DNA from: CAZQAA01 sp964591255
GTDB lineage: Bacteria; Desulfobacterota; DSM-4660; Desulfatiglandales; Desulfatiglandaceae
Length of the DNA: 30,232 bases
Direction: 5' to 3'
Assembly (NCBI GenBank): GCA_964591255.1
Contig: CAZQAA010000199.1
Span: 1-30,232 of the forward strand
Shown: positions 1 to 8,549 of the stretch, one piece after another
How the letters are laid out: each line of letters begins with the position of its first letter
How positions within the stretch are numbered: position 1 is the first letter of the stretch
Program-made: the position numbers and the translations under genes
Notes under the pieces: generated by a model
The model's database searches: none
Told to the model about the DNA's origin: nothing
Seen by the model: only the letters and a program-made list of their open reading frames with translations

Positions 1-708
1 AAACTGCATTACCTTTTGATATGATTCATAACCCCTCATTACCTCTATCATCTCCGTCATGACTCCTATGGCGTTCACATTGGAAAGCTCTATAAAACCC
101 TGAGTTACTTTGACATTATCAGCCCCTTTTTCATTATTTCCTTTGCCGACAGGGGCGAACATGGTGTCTCCCATCTTTTTCAGTGGATAGGGTTGAGAAA
201 AATCAACTATCTTCAATGTTCCTACCTGGTCCTCATCTACAGAGATATTGCCCTGTTCATCTATCACGATATTCCCCCCATCCTTGATATCAATATTTAT
301 GGGGCCGCTGTCACCCAAGACTGGCAACCCATCCTGGGTAACAAGTAACCCTTCCCGGTTGAGAGTAAAATTGCCATTTCTCGTATATCTGGTCCCGTCT
401 TGGGTCTTAATGCAGAAAAAACCATCCCCTTCCAAGGCAAGATCCAGAACATTACCTGTGTATTGTAATCCTCCAGAGGAAAAGTCGGTTTTGGTCCCTT
501 CAAATTCTACATGGTAATTGCATGCAAAATTAGGGGACATATCACCCGAGGGATTTGATCCTGAAGATGATGGCAGGTATGTCTTGAAAATTGATTTGTC
601 TGCCTTGAAACCTGCAGTGTTCAGGTTGGCAAGATTATTACTGAGAATTTCTAATCTCATTTGATTGATTATAGCCCCTGAAGCTGCAGTATATATGATG
701 TCATTCAT
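1..708 (-). CDS. flgF: Flagellar basal-body rod protein FlgF (3' end cut by window edge)
   Basis: FlgF is a proximal-rod subunit, exported by the flagellar type III system and assembled in the periplasm. The reading frame starts at ATG 706-708 behind an AGGAG ribosome binding site and stays open to base 1, giving 236 residues without a stop. The N-terminus carries the rod/hook signature (SNNLANLNTAGFKAD, about residues 23-37). The middle has the FlgE/F/G core (LALEGDGFF, then RYTRNGNFTLNREG). The last visible stretch (ELSNVNAIGVMTEMIEVMRG) is the C-terminal motif of the family, so only a few residues are missing. The short pre-core segment fits FlgF better than FlgG; flgG is expected next, outside the window. 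It is separated from the upstream small ORFs by 235 bases that hold a possible sigma-54 promoter. Confidence 0.93.
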   Translation of the reverse strand, partial: MNDIIYTAASGAIINQMRLEILSNNLANLNTAGFKADKSIFKTYLPSSSGSNPSGDMSPNFACNYHVEFEGTKTDFSSGGLQYTGNVLDLALEGDGFFCIKTQDGTRYTRNGNFTLNREGLLVTQDGLPVLGDSGPINIDIKDGGNIVIDEQGNISVDEDQVGTLKIVDFSQPYPLKKMGDTMFAPVGKGNNEKGADNVKVTQGFIELSNVNAIGVMTEMIEVMRGYESYQKVMQF

Positions 709-738
709 GTATGAATTCTCCTGTAAATTTTCGGATAA

Positions 739-754
739 AGCAAGACGGTGCCCG
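739..754 (-). promoter_or_regulatory. Possible sigma-54 promoter of flgF
   Basis: On the minus strand the sequence reads GGGCACCGTCTTGCTTT. GG and GC are 10 bases apart and the -12 element is a perfect TTGC. The best -24 match (GGCAC) is one base out of register with that spacing, so the site is weaker than the others here. A start near 729 would give a leader of about 20 bases before the flgF ATG. Confidence 0.5.
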
Positions 755-943
755 CACATGTTTATCCTTATAATATTACTTTTGCAAAACGCATACCATA
801 GGGTAATTCAATTTTTCCATAGTTGTTTCAACATCTAACGGGTTTGTCTACAGCTGTATTTAAGGAATAAACTATCATGCACATAGGCAATTTTTACCCA
901 CTATCAATCTATCAATGCGCAATACGACAGTGACTATCTATGT

Positions 944-1243
944 TCATGCCTTGGCCTCAATTGCCATGTGTTCGTTATTTTTCTTGAAAAGCAGGCTAAA
1001 GACAATTTCCGGTTCCAGTTTTATTACCCTGACCACGATCCTGTCACCTGGCATCAGATTAGGCCCGCTTTGTACGGGGATACAAATGTCCTTGAGACGG
1101 ACAGCGATTCTGTTACCGCTCAGATAACCCAGGACCTCTCCTTCCAGCAATTCTCCATGCTCAAGTCCCAGTAGTGCATCCTTGTCCTGAACAGATTTAA
1201 GATAAAGCCAGAGTCTTTTACTTGTCCTTTTTATAAGATTCAT
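944..1243 (-). CDS. Small hypothetical protein with a FliK-like beta domain
   Basis: The product has 99 residues and no signal peptide or membrane segment. After a basic helical start (residues 1-30) comes a beta-rich stretch of the pattern LLEGEVLGYLSGNRIAVRL, then IPVQSG, LMPGDRIVVRV and LEPEIVFSLL. From memory, this alternation resembles a small barrel-like domain seen in N-terminal parts of hook-length control (FliK-like) proteins of deltaproteobacteria; I infer that without a search. The ATG at 1243 lies inside the end of the preceding gene (26-base overlap) and follows AAAGG, so translation is probably coupled. It lies between fliA and flgF, so a flagellar role is likely. No enzymatic motif is visible. 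Confidence 0.72.
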   Translation of the reverse strand: MNLIKRTSKRLWLYLKSVQDKDALLGLEHGELLEGEVLGYLSGNRIAVRLKDICIPVQSGPNLMPGDRIVVRVIKLEPEIVFSLLFKKNNEHMAIEAKA

Positions 1244-1742
1244 GGCCTTTAAGTTTAAGTATTAACTTGATTTCTCCCCTAGGGACCTTGAATTTTTTTG
1301 AAATTGTATCCACATCAAGCCCATCTCCTGCGGCTTTAACTATTTCTTTATACAGATTGTCGTAGAGATCCGTCTCTTGCAATTTATTATCGATACTTTC
1401 CTGGTCATTCATTTCTGGATACGAAGATTTGTCTGGTTTGTTTCCCATGAGTGGCCCAGTATTTTTTAGGGCCTCTAATTGCCCTAACAATTGTTCAAGG
1501 TTTCTGCTCTCGTTATTTTCAGCGTCAGATACAGGCTGTAACAGCATTTCAGATTGTTGTTTCGACAGTTGACTAAGTATTTGATCATGGAAGCTTCTGT
1601 TTTTCAGATCGTTATTTGCTTCATGCAAATTGTTTTTTTCTTTAATTTGGATCATGACAAGATAAATAAAGATGAGGATGCATGTGCAAAATCCTATGGC
1701 GTTTATGAATATCTCCCATGGCCATGTGGCAAAACAGATCAT
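1218..1742 (-). CDS. Membrane-anchored hypothetical protein with C-terminal helix-turn-helix-like segment (DUF2802-like)
   Basis: The product has 174 residues. There is one hydrophobic segment at about residues 9-31, followed by a charged, helical and probably coiled-coil linker (32-75), a low-complexity stretch, and a C-terminal unit (about 130-165) reading IVKAAGDGLDVDTISKKFKV then PRGEIKLILKL. That unit has the shape of a small helix-turn-helix. The arrangement recalls the DUF2802 proteins encoded in flagellar/chemotaxis clusters of other proteobacteria; the family match is from memory and not certain. The ATG at 1742 has GAAGGAACC just upstream. It is 37 bases behind the 106-residue ORF and overlaps the next gene, so it belongs to the fliA-distal operon tail. 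With a membrane anchor it is unlikely to be a free transcription factor. Confidence 0.7.
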   Translation of the reverse strand: MICFATWPWEIFINAIGFCTCILIFIYLVMIQIKEKNNLHEANNDLKNRSFHDQILSQLSKQQSEMLLQPVSDAENNESRNLEQLLGQLEALKNTGPLMGNKPDKSSYPEMNDQESIDNKLQETDLYDNLYKEIVKAAGDGLDVDTISKKFKVPRGEIKLILKLKGHESYKKDK

Positions 1743-1779
1743 TTTGGTTCCTTCACTCCTTCATTAAACAGTGATATTT

Positions 1780-2100
1780 CTAAACCTTCACATCAATCAA
1801 TTTTCCTTGAATGCGGTCTTCCGGTGAATCTTCCCTGTTGAGACCTAAACTGTCACCGTCCATCCTTTCCTGAAATCTAGGATCTCTATTTTCATCCTTT
1901 TTTTCATCATAGTCCAGAGAGTTGGCTGTCTGTTTGTTTTGTTTCTTTTCTTTGCCATCTCGTTCCTTTTTATCAATAAGATGTCGTTTAAAGAGGTTAT
2001 TATATACATTTTCTTCCCGGCGTTTTACACTTTTTATCCTCTTTGCAGAGGAGATGGGAGACAATGTTTTCTGGATGTATGTCCTGTCTACTTCAACCAT
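1780..2100 (-). CDS. Small charged hypothetical protein downstream of fliA
   Basis: I do not recognise this 106-residue product. It has no membrane segment or signal peptide. It is very rich in Lys, Arg, Glu, Asp and Asn and looks largely disordered, with a short C-terminal hydrophobic end (GKLIDVKV). The ATG at 2100 follows AGGTAGTC, a plausible ribosome binding site. It lies 67 bases after fliA and 37 bases before the next ORF, in the same orientation. A small charged protein directly after the flagellar sigma factor could be a partner or regulator, but there is no FlgM signature to support an anti-sigma call. A low-complexity ORF of this size could also be non-coding, although operon position and ribosome binding site favour a gene. 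Confidence 0.6.
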   Translation of the reverse strand: MVEVDRTYIQKTLSPISSAKRIKSVKRREENVYNNLFKRHLIDKKERDGKEKKQNKQTANSLDYDEKKDENRDPRFQERMDGDSLGLNREDSPEDRIQGKLIDVKV

Positions 2101-2167
2101 GACTACCTGCCTTTGACAAAAAGGCCGCGAGACAGAATGTCTCAGATCCGGCTACAAAAAAATGCGC

Positions 2168-2926
2168 TCAGTCACCTATGAAATTGTCCTTTCTTAACTT
2201 GGATCTCAGGCGAATAACCGCTCTGGAATGAATTTGGGAAACCCTTGATTCAGTGATGTCCAGGACTTTCCCTATTTCCTTCATGGTCAATTCGTCCCAG
2301 TAATACAAGGAAATAACCATTTTTTCCTTTTCTGGCAATTCATCAATGGCGGCGGCAAGGGCAGACTCCATTTCTTTAAGGCTTGCCATAGACAAGGCAT
2401 CTTCCCCCCGTCCATCCATTAAGGCATTCAGCATCATCTCTTTTTCTTTTTTTGAATAATCTTTTATCTCATCAAGGCTTACAAATGATATTCCTGCCAT
2501 TTTTTTTATTTCATTCAATTCGTCTGTATCCACACCCATTTCATTTGCAATTTCCTCATCACTGACATTCCCTCCTGATTTTTGTTCCAATTTTAGATAT
2601 GCGGATTCTAAACTGCGGATTTTTTTTCTTGTTGACCTGGAGACGAAGTCACGCGAGCGGAGTTCACTCAAAATTGCACCCTTTATACGGAATGTAGCAT
2701 ATGTCATAAACTTGTTGTCCCGTGACGGATCATATCGAGTGGCAGCATCAATCAGGCCGATAATACCGGCATTGACTAAATCATCTGTTTCTACATCAAG
2801 AGGAAGATGTCCGGAAATCCTGTTGACAATTCCCTTAACATGTTGGAGGTTTTGAGTGATCAGTTCATCTCTTGATACCCGATCCGTATCCCTATAATAT
2901 GTTGATATGTTTTTGGCTAAGTCCAT
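2168..2926 (-). CDS. fliA: RNA polymerase sigma factor FliA (sigma-28)
   Basis: Flagellar sigma-28 directs transcription of late flagellar and chemotaxis genes. The 252-residue product contains region 2 (about 25-95), with DLVNAGIIGLIDAATRYDPS and the melting motif KFMTYATFRIKGAILSELRS. Region 3 follows (about 95-180). Region 4 (about 188-245) has DELPEKEKMVISLYYWDELT and the helix-turn-helix MKEIGKVLDITESRVSQIHS. Length and the absence of region 1.1 match the FliA family. The ATG at 2926 follows a purine-rich GAGAGAGAACC. It sits 64 bases after flhG at the end of the motA-to-flhG run, so it is probably made from the sigma-54 promoter ahead of motA, as expected for a middle-class gene that switches on the late class. 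No FlgM anti-sigma gene is recognised in this window. Confidence 0.96.
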   Translation of the reverse strand: MDLAKNISTYYRDTDRVSRDELITQNLQHVKGIVNRISGHLPLDVETDDLVNAGIIGLIDAATRYDPSRDNKFMTYATFRIKGAILSELRSRDFVSRSTRKKIRSLESAYLKLEQKSGGNVSDEEIANEMGVDTDELNEIKKMAGISFVSLDEIKDYSKKEKEMMLNALMDGRGEDALSMASLKEMESALAAAIDELPEKEKMVISLYYWDELTMKEIGKVLDITESRVSQIHSRAVIRLRSKLRKDNFIGD

Positions 2927-2990
2927 GGTTCTCTCTCTTAGTTTAGAAAATTATTCTGTTCAAATACATACAACCGAAAATATGTTTTGT

Positions 2991-3923
2991 TTATTCCAAC
3001 CTGTCCGATAAAAGCTGTTCCCAGAAGAAACTGGTTCCTCCATTCGGAATGGTATGTGCCTGTGATGCACATATCTTTTTTGCCAGTGAAATAAAACACC
3101 TGCTTGCCTTCGTATCAGGATATATGTCGCTGACAACCTTTTGGGCCCTTACGCCTTTAGTAACATTTTTGTCAAACAGAATACAGCCTATGTATTCAAT
3201 AGATATGTCTAAAAATTTGTCAGTAACAACGCTCAACTGTCTATATACATCGTATGCTTCTCCGCTATTGGCGGCCAGATTGACCAGTAATTTAAAGCTT
3301 CTCTCGGAGTATTTGACGGAGAGCACCTTCATAAGTGCATATGCATCTGTAATAGACGTGGGTTCCGGAGTTATTACCACCATTATCTCTTGTGCGCTGA
3401 CATTAAAATACATCACGTTTGAAGAGATGCCTGCGGCAGTATCAATTAGTAGGATATCAATAGATTCACTTAACGAATCGAGGTCTGAAAGTATTCCTAT
3501 CTTTTGATCCTTAGTTAACTTGGTGAGTTCCTGAATCCCGGAAGAAGCCGGCAATATTTTCATATTGCCGGGGCCTTCTATTATAATAGAAGGAATTGTC
3601 TTTGATCCTTTAATAACATGCGAGAGGTTGTATTTGGGTGTCAACCCAAGCAACACATCCAGATTTCCCAAACCCAAGTCTGCGTCCAGGATGAGGACCC
3701 TTTTCCCCAATTTGCTAAGTGTATAGCCTAGATTTGCAACAATGTTAGTCTTGCCGACGCCGCCTTTACCGCTGGTTATGGCAATCACGCGCATATCCGG
3801 ATTATGAGATTTGTTTTTCTTTTTGGAGTCGGCCCGTGTCCGACCTGCTAATTTATTAGACAGGCTTATCACCTTGTTTGAGAGTGTTGTTCTCATTATC
3901 TCTTCTCCAGTTTGATCCACCAT
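2991..3923 (-). CDS. flhG: Flagellar number regulator FlhG (MinD-like ATPase, also FleN/YlxH)
   Basis: FlhG is a ParA/MinD-type ATPase that limits flagellar number, stimulates FlhF and in some bacteria restrains FlrA/FleQ. The 310-residue product has the deviant Walker A motif TSGKGGVGKTN (about 50-60), the aspartate segment LILDADLGLGNLDVLLG and LLIDTAAGISS. The C-terminus lacks a long amphipathic helix that I can define. The first possible start (ATG 3923) retains DQTGEEIMR, close to the DQAxxLR motif with which FlhG touches FlhF, so I keep it. A second ATG at 3896 has the better ribosome binding site (GGAGAAGAGATA), so the true product may be nine residues shorter. It lies 33 bases after flhF and 64 before fliA. 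Confidence 0.95.
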   Translation of the reverse strand: MVDQTGEEIMRTTLSNKVISLSNKLAGRTRADSKKKNKSHNPDMRVIAITSGKGGVGKTNIVANLGYTLSKLGKRVLILDADLGLGNLDVLLGLTPKYNLSHVIKGSKTIPSIIIEGPGNMKILPASSGIQELTKLTKDQKIGILSDLDSLSESIDILLIDTAAGISSNVMYFNVSAQEIMVVITPEPTSITDAYALMKVLSVKYSERSFKLLVNLAANSGEAYDVYRQLSVVTDKFLDISIEYIGCILFDKNVTKGVRAQKVVSDIYPDTKASRCFISLAKKICASQAHTIPNGGTSFFWEQLLSDRLE

Positions 3924-3956
3924 AACCAGATTTGATCTCAGTGGAATAGGTCATTT

Positions 3957-5252
3957 TTATCCAGGATAATGCAGTATGTCTGATCGTCCGTTATAGATAT
4001 AGTAATCTTTAAAGCCAAGACTGCCTACTGCCTGTTTGTATTCTCCTCTGCTTTCTTGAGAAAACAGGTCTCTGTTATCTCTTCCCCATGTCCATCCCTC
4101 CAGTAACATATCGGCGATTTTCCTTAGAGAGACAGGTTCCAGATCTTCCGGGACCTGCTGGCCGTTTGTCAGGTAAGAAATGGGGGTCATTGTCCGGATG
4201 GCCGCATTAAGTAGCGAACCGAATGTACTACTCTCATCGATTTTTGTGAATATCATCCTGTCAAACGATATTAAGCTGAATCTGTCTACTACATCTTGTA
4301 CGTCTTCATATTTGGAAGTAGCACTTAAAAGTAGATGTGCCTCCATAGGGGCTATTTTGCCTAACAGGCTCTTGAGTTTGTTAAGCTCATTATCATTTTT
4401 TTGGCTCATTCCTGGAGTGTCAATCAGGATCGGGTCATTACGCATTAAGCCTCGAACAGCTTTCTTGAGCTCTTTATGGTTAGATGCGAACTCAAGCTGA
4501 ATCCCCATTATCCTTGCATATGCCTTAAGTTGTTCCACAGCGCCTATTCGATTATCATCCAAGGATATCATTGCCACTCTTTCTTCCATTTCAAACAGAT
4601 GAAAGGCCGCAATTTTTGCAACAGTTGTTGTTTTCCCCACACCAGTGGTACCTATTAAGGTCACAATTTTTCGTCTTTCCCCTTTTTTCCCTATGGGGTT
4701 GGCCTTAACTCCTACCGCATCTAGGGCTTGCGCCAGACTTGACCCTATGCCTTCATTCCCTATTGCCAATCCCTTTAGGCCTTTGGCCATCCTTTGCATC
4801 AATTTTTTTATCGTGTCTTCCTCTATTCCCTGGGACAGCAGCTTTTTTCGTAGTGACATCAACAAAAAATTGTCTGTAGAGCTGACGCTGTCTTGGGATA
4901 TCTCTGGTTCCCGCCGATTTTTAAGAATCCTCAGTTCACGATGAAATTTATTTAAAATGCCTTTTTTTTCGTTTAGCCTGTCAATTCCGGGATTATTCCT
5001 TGTTGGCTCAACATCCGACCCCATGTAAAGATCTGGTGACAGGTCGTTGTAAGTATTATTCTCATCTAATATACTATAATTGGAATCAATTGCTGCTGTC
5101 ACCTCAACTCCGGGTCTTGAGAGGAATCTATATATTCCCTTATCCTTCTTTATGGACCTTGCAGAGAGGATTACCGCTTCAGGGCCAAATTCCTTTTTGA
5201 CCATCCCTAACGCCTCTTTCATGTTTGGTGCTTCAAATCTTTTAATTTGCAT
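3957..5252 (-). CDS. flhF: Flagellar biosynthesis GTPase FlhF
   Basis: FlhF is a signal-recognition-particle-type GTPase that marks the site of flagellar assembly at the membrane. The 431-residue product has the usual variable N-terminal B domain starting MQIKRFEAPNMKEALGMVKK. It is followed by the NG domain: P-loop LIGTTGVGKTTTVAKIAA (about residues 200-217), the insertion-box-type motif NRIGAVEQLKAYARIMG, G3 DTPGMSQ, and G4 TKID. The DTPGMSQ form is close to the DTVGMSQ of other proteobacterial FlhF proteins, so it is not a defect. The ATG at 5252 overlaps the end of flhA by 11 bases, which indicates translational coupling. flhG follows, giving the standard flhA-flhF-flhG pair of location and number control. 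Confidence 0.96.
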   Translation of the reverse strand: MQIKRFEAPNMKEALGMVKKEFGPEAVILSARSIKKDKGIYRFLSRPGVEVTAAIDSNYSILDENNTYNDLSPDLYMGSDVEPTRNNPGIDRLNEKKGILNKFHRELRILKNRREPEISQDSVSSTDNFLLMSLRKKLLSQGIEEDTIKKLMQRMAKGLKGLAIGNEGIGSSLAQALDAVGVKANPIGKKGERRKIVTLIGTTGVGKTTTVAKIAAFHLFEMEERVAMISLDDNRIGAVEQLKAYARIMGIQLEFASNHKELKKAVRGLMRNDPILIDTPGMSQKNDNELNKLKSLLGKIAPMEAHLLLSATSKYEDVQDVVDRFSLISFDRMIFTKIDESSTFGSLLNAAIRTMTPISYLTNGQQVPEDLEPVSLRKIADMLLEGWTWGRDNRDLFSQESRGEYKQAVGSLGFKDYYIYNGRSDILHYPG

Positions 5253-7344
5253 CTGTAAGCCCCACAGTTCCTAATGTTTGGATTCTTATATCACTCAGAA
5301 TTTCATTATAAGAAAGGACAACCAGTTCCGGAATAAATCTGGCCATCAGTTTCTTAAAATGTAATCTTATCTGGGCAGAACATAATACGATGGGTTGATA
5401 ATTCTTTGCAGCAAATTTATCTATTTTTTTCATAAGGTTATTGACTATCTGCTGTGCGACACCAGGATCGATTGCCAGAAAATTTCCCTGGTCTGTCTGT
5501 TGAACACTATCTGCCACAAATTTTTCAACATCCTGATCAAGTGTCACGACATACATATTCCCATCAGGAGATTGATACAGCCTGGTAATAGTTCTTGCCA
5601 GGGCGCTTCTAACATACTCCGTCAACATATCCGTATCTTTTGTAACAGGAGCCCAGTCAGCCAGTGTCTCCAATATGGTAAGCATATCACGAATCGGAAT
5701 CTGCTCTTTTAAAAGATTTTGTAGCACCTTCACGACACCTCCTATGGACAATAGATCAGGAACCAATTCGTCAACTACCTTTGGATACGATTCCCTGATA
5801 TTATCTAAGAGCTGCTGGACTTCCTGCCTGCCCAGCAACTCGTGGGCATAGCGCCTGACTACATCTGAAAGGTGTGTAATGACAATGGTAGCCGAATCTA
5901 CTACAGTATAACCCTTGCTCATGGCACTTTCTTTTTCTGATTCCTTGATCCAAAATGCCGGAAGCCCATAGGTGGGTTCCTGGGTAGGTATTCCAATGGC
6001 ATCTCCTTCAGCTGTCCCAGGATTCATGGCCAACATGTAATTTATCATAAGCTCTCCTCTTGCCACTTCATTCCCTTTAAGTAGAATAGAATATTCTCCG
6101 GGTTTCAGCTGCATATTGTCCTGGATATGAACAGGAGGCACAATGATGCCATTTTCCTGCGCCAGTTGTCGTCTGACCGATCTGACACGATCGAGGAGTT
6201 CTCCTCCCTGTTCTATGTCTACTAATGGTATAAGACCATATCCTATTTCCAATGAAATGATGTCTAAAGGAGGAAGGGGCTCAAGTTTGTCAAGCGGTTT
6301 GGCCTTGGCCTTTAGGGCCTTTTTTTCTTCCTCTTCTTTGGCACCTATTTTTCCTGCCTGAAACGTTATATAGGCCAAGGTCCCGGCCAAAACAGACAGG
6401 ATAACGAAGGGTAAGGTCGGAAGACCCGGAAACAGGCCAAAACCCAAAAGAACACCTGATGCAACTGCTATAGCACGAGGTTGAACGAGCATTTGGCTTG
6501 TTATGCCCTTTCCCAGGCTTGAGTCGGAACCTGCCCTGCTCACTACGATACCAGCCGCTGTAGAGATGATAAGCGCCGGAATTTGGGTCACCAGACCATC
6601 TCCGACGGTCATTAGTGTGTAATTTTGGGCTGCATGGGAAAAGCTCATATGGTTTTGAAGAACTCCAATTGCAAGTCCCCCTATGATGTTGATAAGTGTT
6701 ATTATTACTCCAGCAATTGCATCACCACGAACGAACTTGCTGGCACCGTCCATGGCCCCATAAAAGTCAGCCTCTTTTGTAATCATCGATCTTCTGGCGC
6801 GTGCCTCTTGTTCATCAATCAGACCTGTATTAAGGTCTGCGTCTATGCTCATTTGCTTGCCCGGCATTGCATCAAGGGTGAAGCGGGCGGCTACTTCGGC
6901 GATTCTTCCGGCCCCTTTTGTTATTACAACAAAATTAATCACCACAAGGATAAGGAATACTATAGCCCCCACTACATAATTTCCGCCCACCACAAAATTT
7001 CCAAAGGCCTTGATTACACGCCCGGCAGCTGCAGTTCCCTCATTTCCGTGGAGGAGAATGATTCGGGTTGATGCAATGTTAAGTGATAAGCGATATAGGG
7101 TTACAAGCAGCAGGATGGACGGAAATGCCGAAAAATCTAAGGGTTTAGAGATATAAGTCGACACAAGAATAATCATCAAGGCCAGGGTTATATTAAGTGA
7201 CAACAGAATGTCGAGTAGTACAGGGGGTAGTGGAATAACCATAAAAACAAGAATTCCGACTATTGCCACTGCCAAAACAATATCACTGTTTTTTGTCAAA
7301 AGTGGTATTTCGCTTGAATACTGGGCCTGATTTGCAATGTTCAC
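5242..7344 (-). CDS. flhA: Flagellar export apparatus protein FlhA
   Basis: FlhA is the large integral-membrane gate of the flagellar type III export machine; its cytoplasmic domain forms a nonameric ring that docks chaperone-substrate complexes. The product has 700 residues, normal for the family. The N-terminal half has about eight hydrophobic segments. Between them lies the FHIPEP signature, visible as RSMITKEADFYGAMDGASKF and VRGDAIAGVIITLINIIGG (about residues 185-225). A charged linker (EEEEKKALKAKAKPLDK, about 335-352) leads into the cytoplasmic domain to the C-terminus. The ATG at 7344 follows AAAGGCCGTGAAC. It is 49 bases after flhB and overlaps flhF by 11 bases. No defect is visible. 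Confidence 0.98.
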   Translation of the reverse strand: MNIANQAQYSSEIPLLTKNSDIVLAVAIVGILVFMVIPLPPVLLDILLSLNITLALMIILVSTYISKPLDFSAFPSILLLVTLYRLSLNIASTRIILLHGNEGTAAAGRVIKAFGNFVVGGNYVVGAIVFLILVVINFVVITKGAGRIAEVAARFTLDAMPGKQMSIDADLNTGLIDEQEARARRSMITKEADFYGAMDGASKFVRGDAIAGVIITLINIIGGLAIGVLQNHMSFSHAAQNYTLMTVGDGLVTQIPALIISTAAGIVVSRAGSDSSLGKGITSQMLVQPRAIAVASGVLLGFGLFPGLPTLPFVILSVLAGTLAYITFQAGKIGAKEEEEKKALKAKAKPLDKLEPLPPLDIISLEIGYGLIPLVDIEQGGELLDRVRSVRRQLAQENGIIVPPVHIQDNMQLKPGEYSILLKGNEVARGELMINYMLAMNPGTAEGDAIGIPTQEPTYGLPAFWIKESEKESAMSKGYTVVDSATIVITHLSDVVRRYAHELLGRQEVQQLLDNIRESYPKVVDELVPDLLSIGGVVKVLQNLLKEQIPIRDMLTILETLADWAPVTKDTDMLTEYVRSALARTITRLYQSPDGNMYVVTLDQDVEKFVADSVQQTDQGNFLAIDPGVAQQIVNNLMKKIDKFAAKNYQPIVLCSAQIRLHFKKLMARFIPELVVLSYNEILSDIRIQTLGTVGLTDAN

Positions 7345-7393
7345 GGCCTTTACTCCTGGTTATAAATTTACAGATAGTTGTTATTGTAAGTTG

Positions 7394-8470
7394 TTATCTA
7401 TTATGGCTTCGTGCCGCCTTCAATCTGTAAACGTATGCCAATAACTCGGCAACGGCACGATACAGATTAACCGGGATAAAATCTCCTATTTCTACTGTCC
7501 TATAGAGCGTTTGAGCCAGAGACTTGTTCTCAATGATCGGTATGCTAATTTCTCTCGCAACCTTTTTAATCCTTTCGGCAACAAAACCGGCACCCTTTGC
7601 CACCACCTGTGGAGCCATCATCTCGTCAGCATTATATCTAAGTGCTATGGCAAGATGTGTTGGGTTGGTGATGATAACATCCGCCTTGGGAATTTCCTCC
7701 ATCATGCGGCGTTGGGCCATCTCCCTTTGAACAGATCTGATCCTGGCCTTGACCAAAGGATCTCCTTCTCTCTGTTTAGCCTCATCCTTGATTTCTTGTT
7801 TAGTCATCTTCAGATCTTTTTCATGTTGCCATCGCTGAAAGCCATAATCTAGACCGGCCATAAGAATTAATGCCAAACAGGTATAAAAACAAATTTTAAA
7901 AGATGTGCTGCTGACAAACAGGAGGATATCCGGACATTCCATCTGCATCAAAGAAGGGATGGTCTTCACTACGGCTCTTATCATTAGAAAACCTATACCT
8001 CCTAATACAACGACTTTAAAAATGGCCTTTGTGAGATCAACCAGTGATCTAAGAGAAACCATTTTTTTTATCCCATTGATAGGATTCAGCCTGGAGACTT
8101 TGGGTACGATTGTTTCACCCGTAAATATAAATCCAAATTGTACAAGATTTGCAGTAACACCTGCGGCAGCGATTGTTAACATAAAGGGCAGCAGAATGGT
8201 CGCCATTTGCCATAATATTTCCGCCAAAAGGGCAGGTGCTGATGTTTGATCTACTGCAAGGGTCCCCATTTTTTGTATCATCTCTTGCATTAGGCCCATA
8301 AGTCTTGAAAATATATCGGAGCCAAGAAAGAACATAACGCCAAGTGAACTGAACAGCACGAATACAGACACGACTTCCTTGCTTTGAGCGACCTGACCCT
8401 TTTTTCTGGCCTCTTCTCGTCGCTTTGGAGTAGCTGATTCTGTTCTTTCTCCGTCTTTGTCTTTCGCCAT
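7394..8470 (-). CDS. flhB: Flagellar export apparatus switch protein FlhB
   Basis: FlhB switches the export machine from rod/hook to filament substrates by autocleavage. The 358-residue product starts with the charged family motif GERTESATPKRREEARKKGQ. It has four hydrophobic segments (about residues 33-55, 88-110, 145-170 and 185-208) and a charged linker, then the cleavage site NPTH at residues 269-272 followed by LAIALRYN. The NPTH position matches the usual numbering, so autocleavage should be intact. The ATG is at 8470. The gap to fliR is 79 bases, the longest within the export block, and I see no clear promoter or hairpin in it. flhA follows after 49 bases. Confidence 0.98.
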   Translation of the reverse strand: MAKDKDGERTESATPKRREEARKKGQVAQSKEVVSVFVLFSSLGVMFFLGSDIFSRLMGLMQEMIQKMGTLAVDQTSAPALLAEILWQMATILLPFMLTIAAAGVTANLVQFGFIFTGETIVPKVSRLNPINGIKKMVSLRSLVDLTKAIFKVVVLGGIGFLMIRAVVKTIPSLMQMECPDILLFVSSTSFKICFYTCLALILMAGLDYGFQRWQHEKDLKMTKQEIKDEAKQREGDPLVKARIRSVQREMAQRRMMEEIPKADVIITNPTHLAIALRYNADEMMAPQVVAKGAGFVAERIKKVAREISIPIIENKSLAQTLYRTVEIGDFIPVNLYRAVAELLAYVYRLKAARSHNR

Positions 8471-8549
8471 GGCAATCCTGTCTTATTATATTAAGTCCTT
8501 TACTACCTATTTGATTCAGTAATTATATGTAGTTCCGACCCACCTTTTT

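Noticed and set aside
3049..3507. 152-codon plus-strand ORF
   Set aside because: It lies wholly opposite flhG, whose minus-strand product has clear MinD-type motifs; the plus frame shows no family pattern.
4400..4440. FlhF G3 motif DTPGMSQ as a defect
   Set aside because: Proteobacterial FlhF proteins often have DTVGMSQ here; a Pro at the variable position is a mild difference with the other GTPase motifs intact.
6625..7071. 148-codon plus-strand ORF
   Set aside because: It is opposite the FHIPEP signature region of flhA; a shadow frame.
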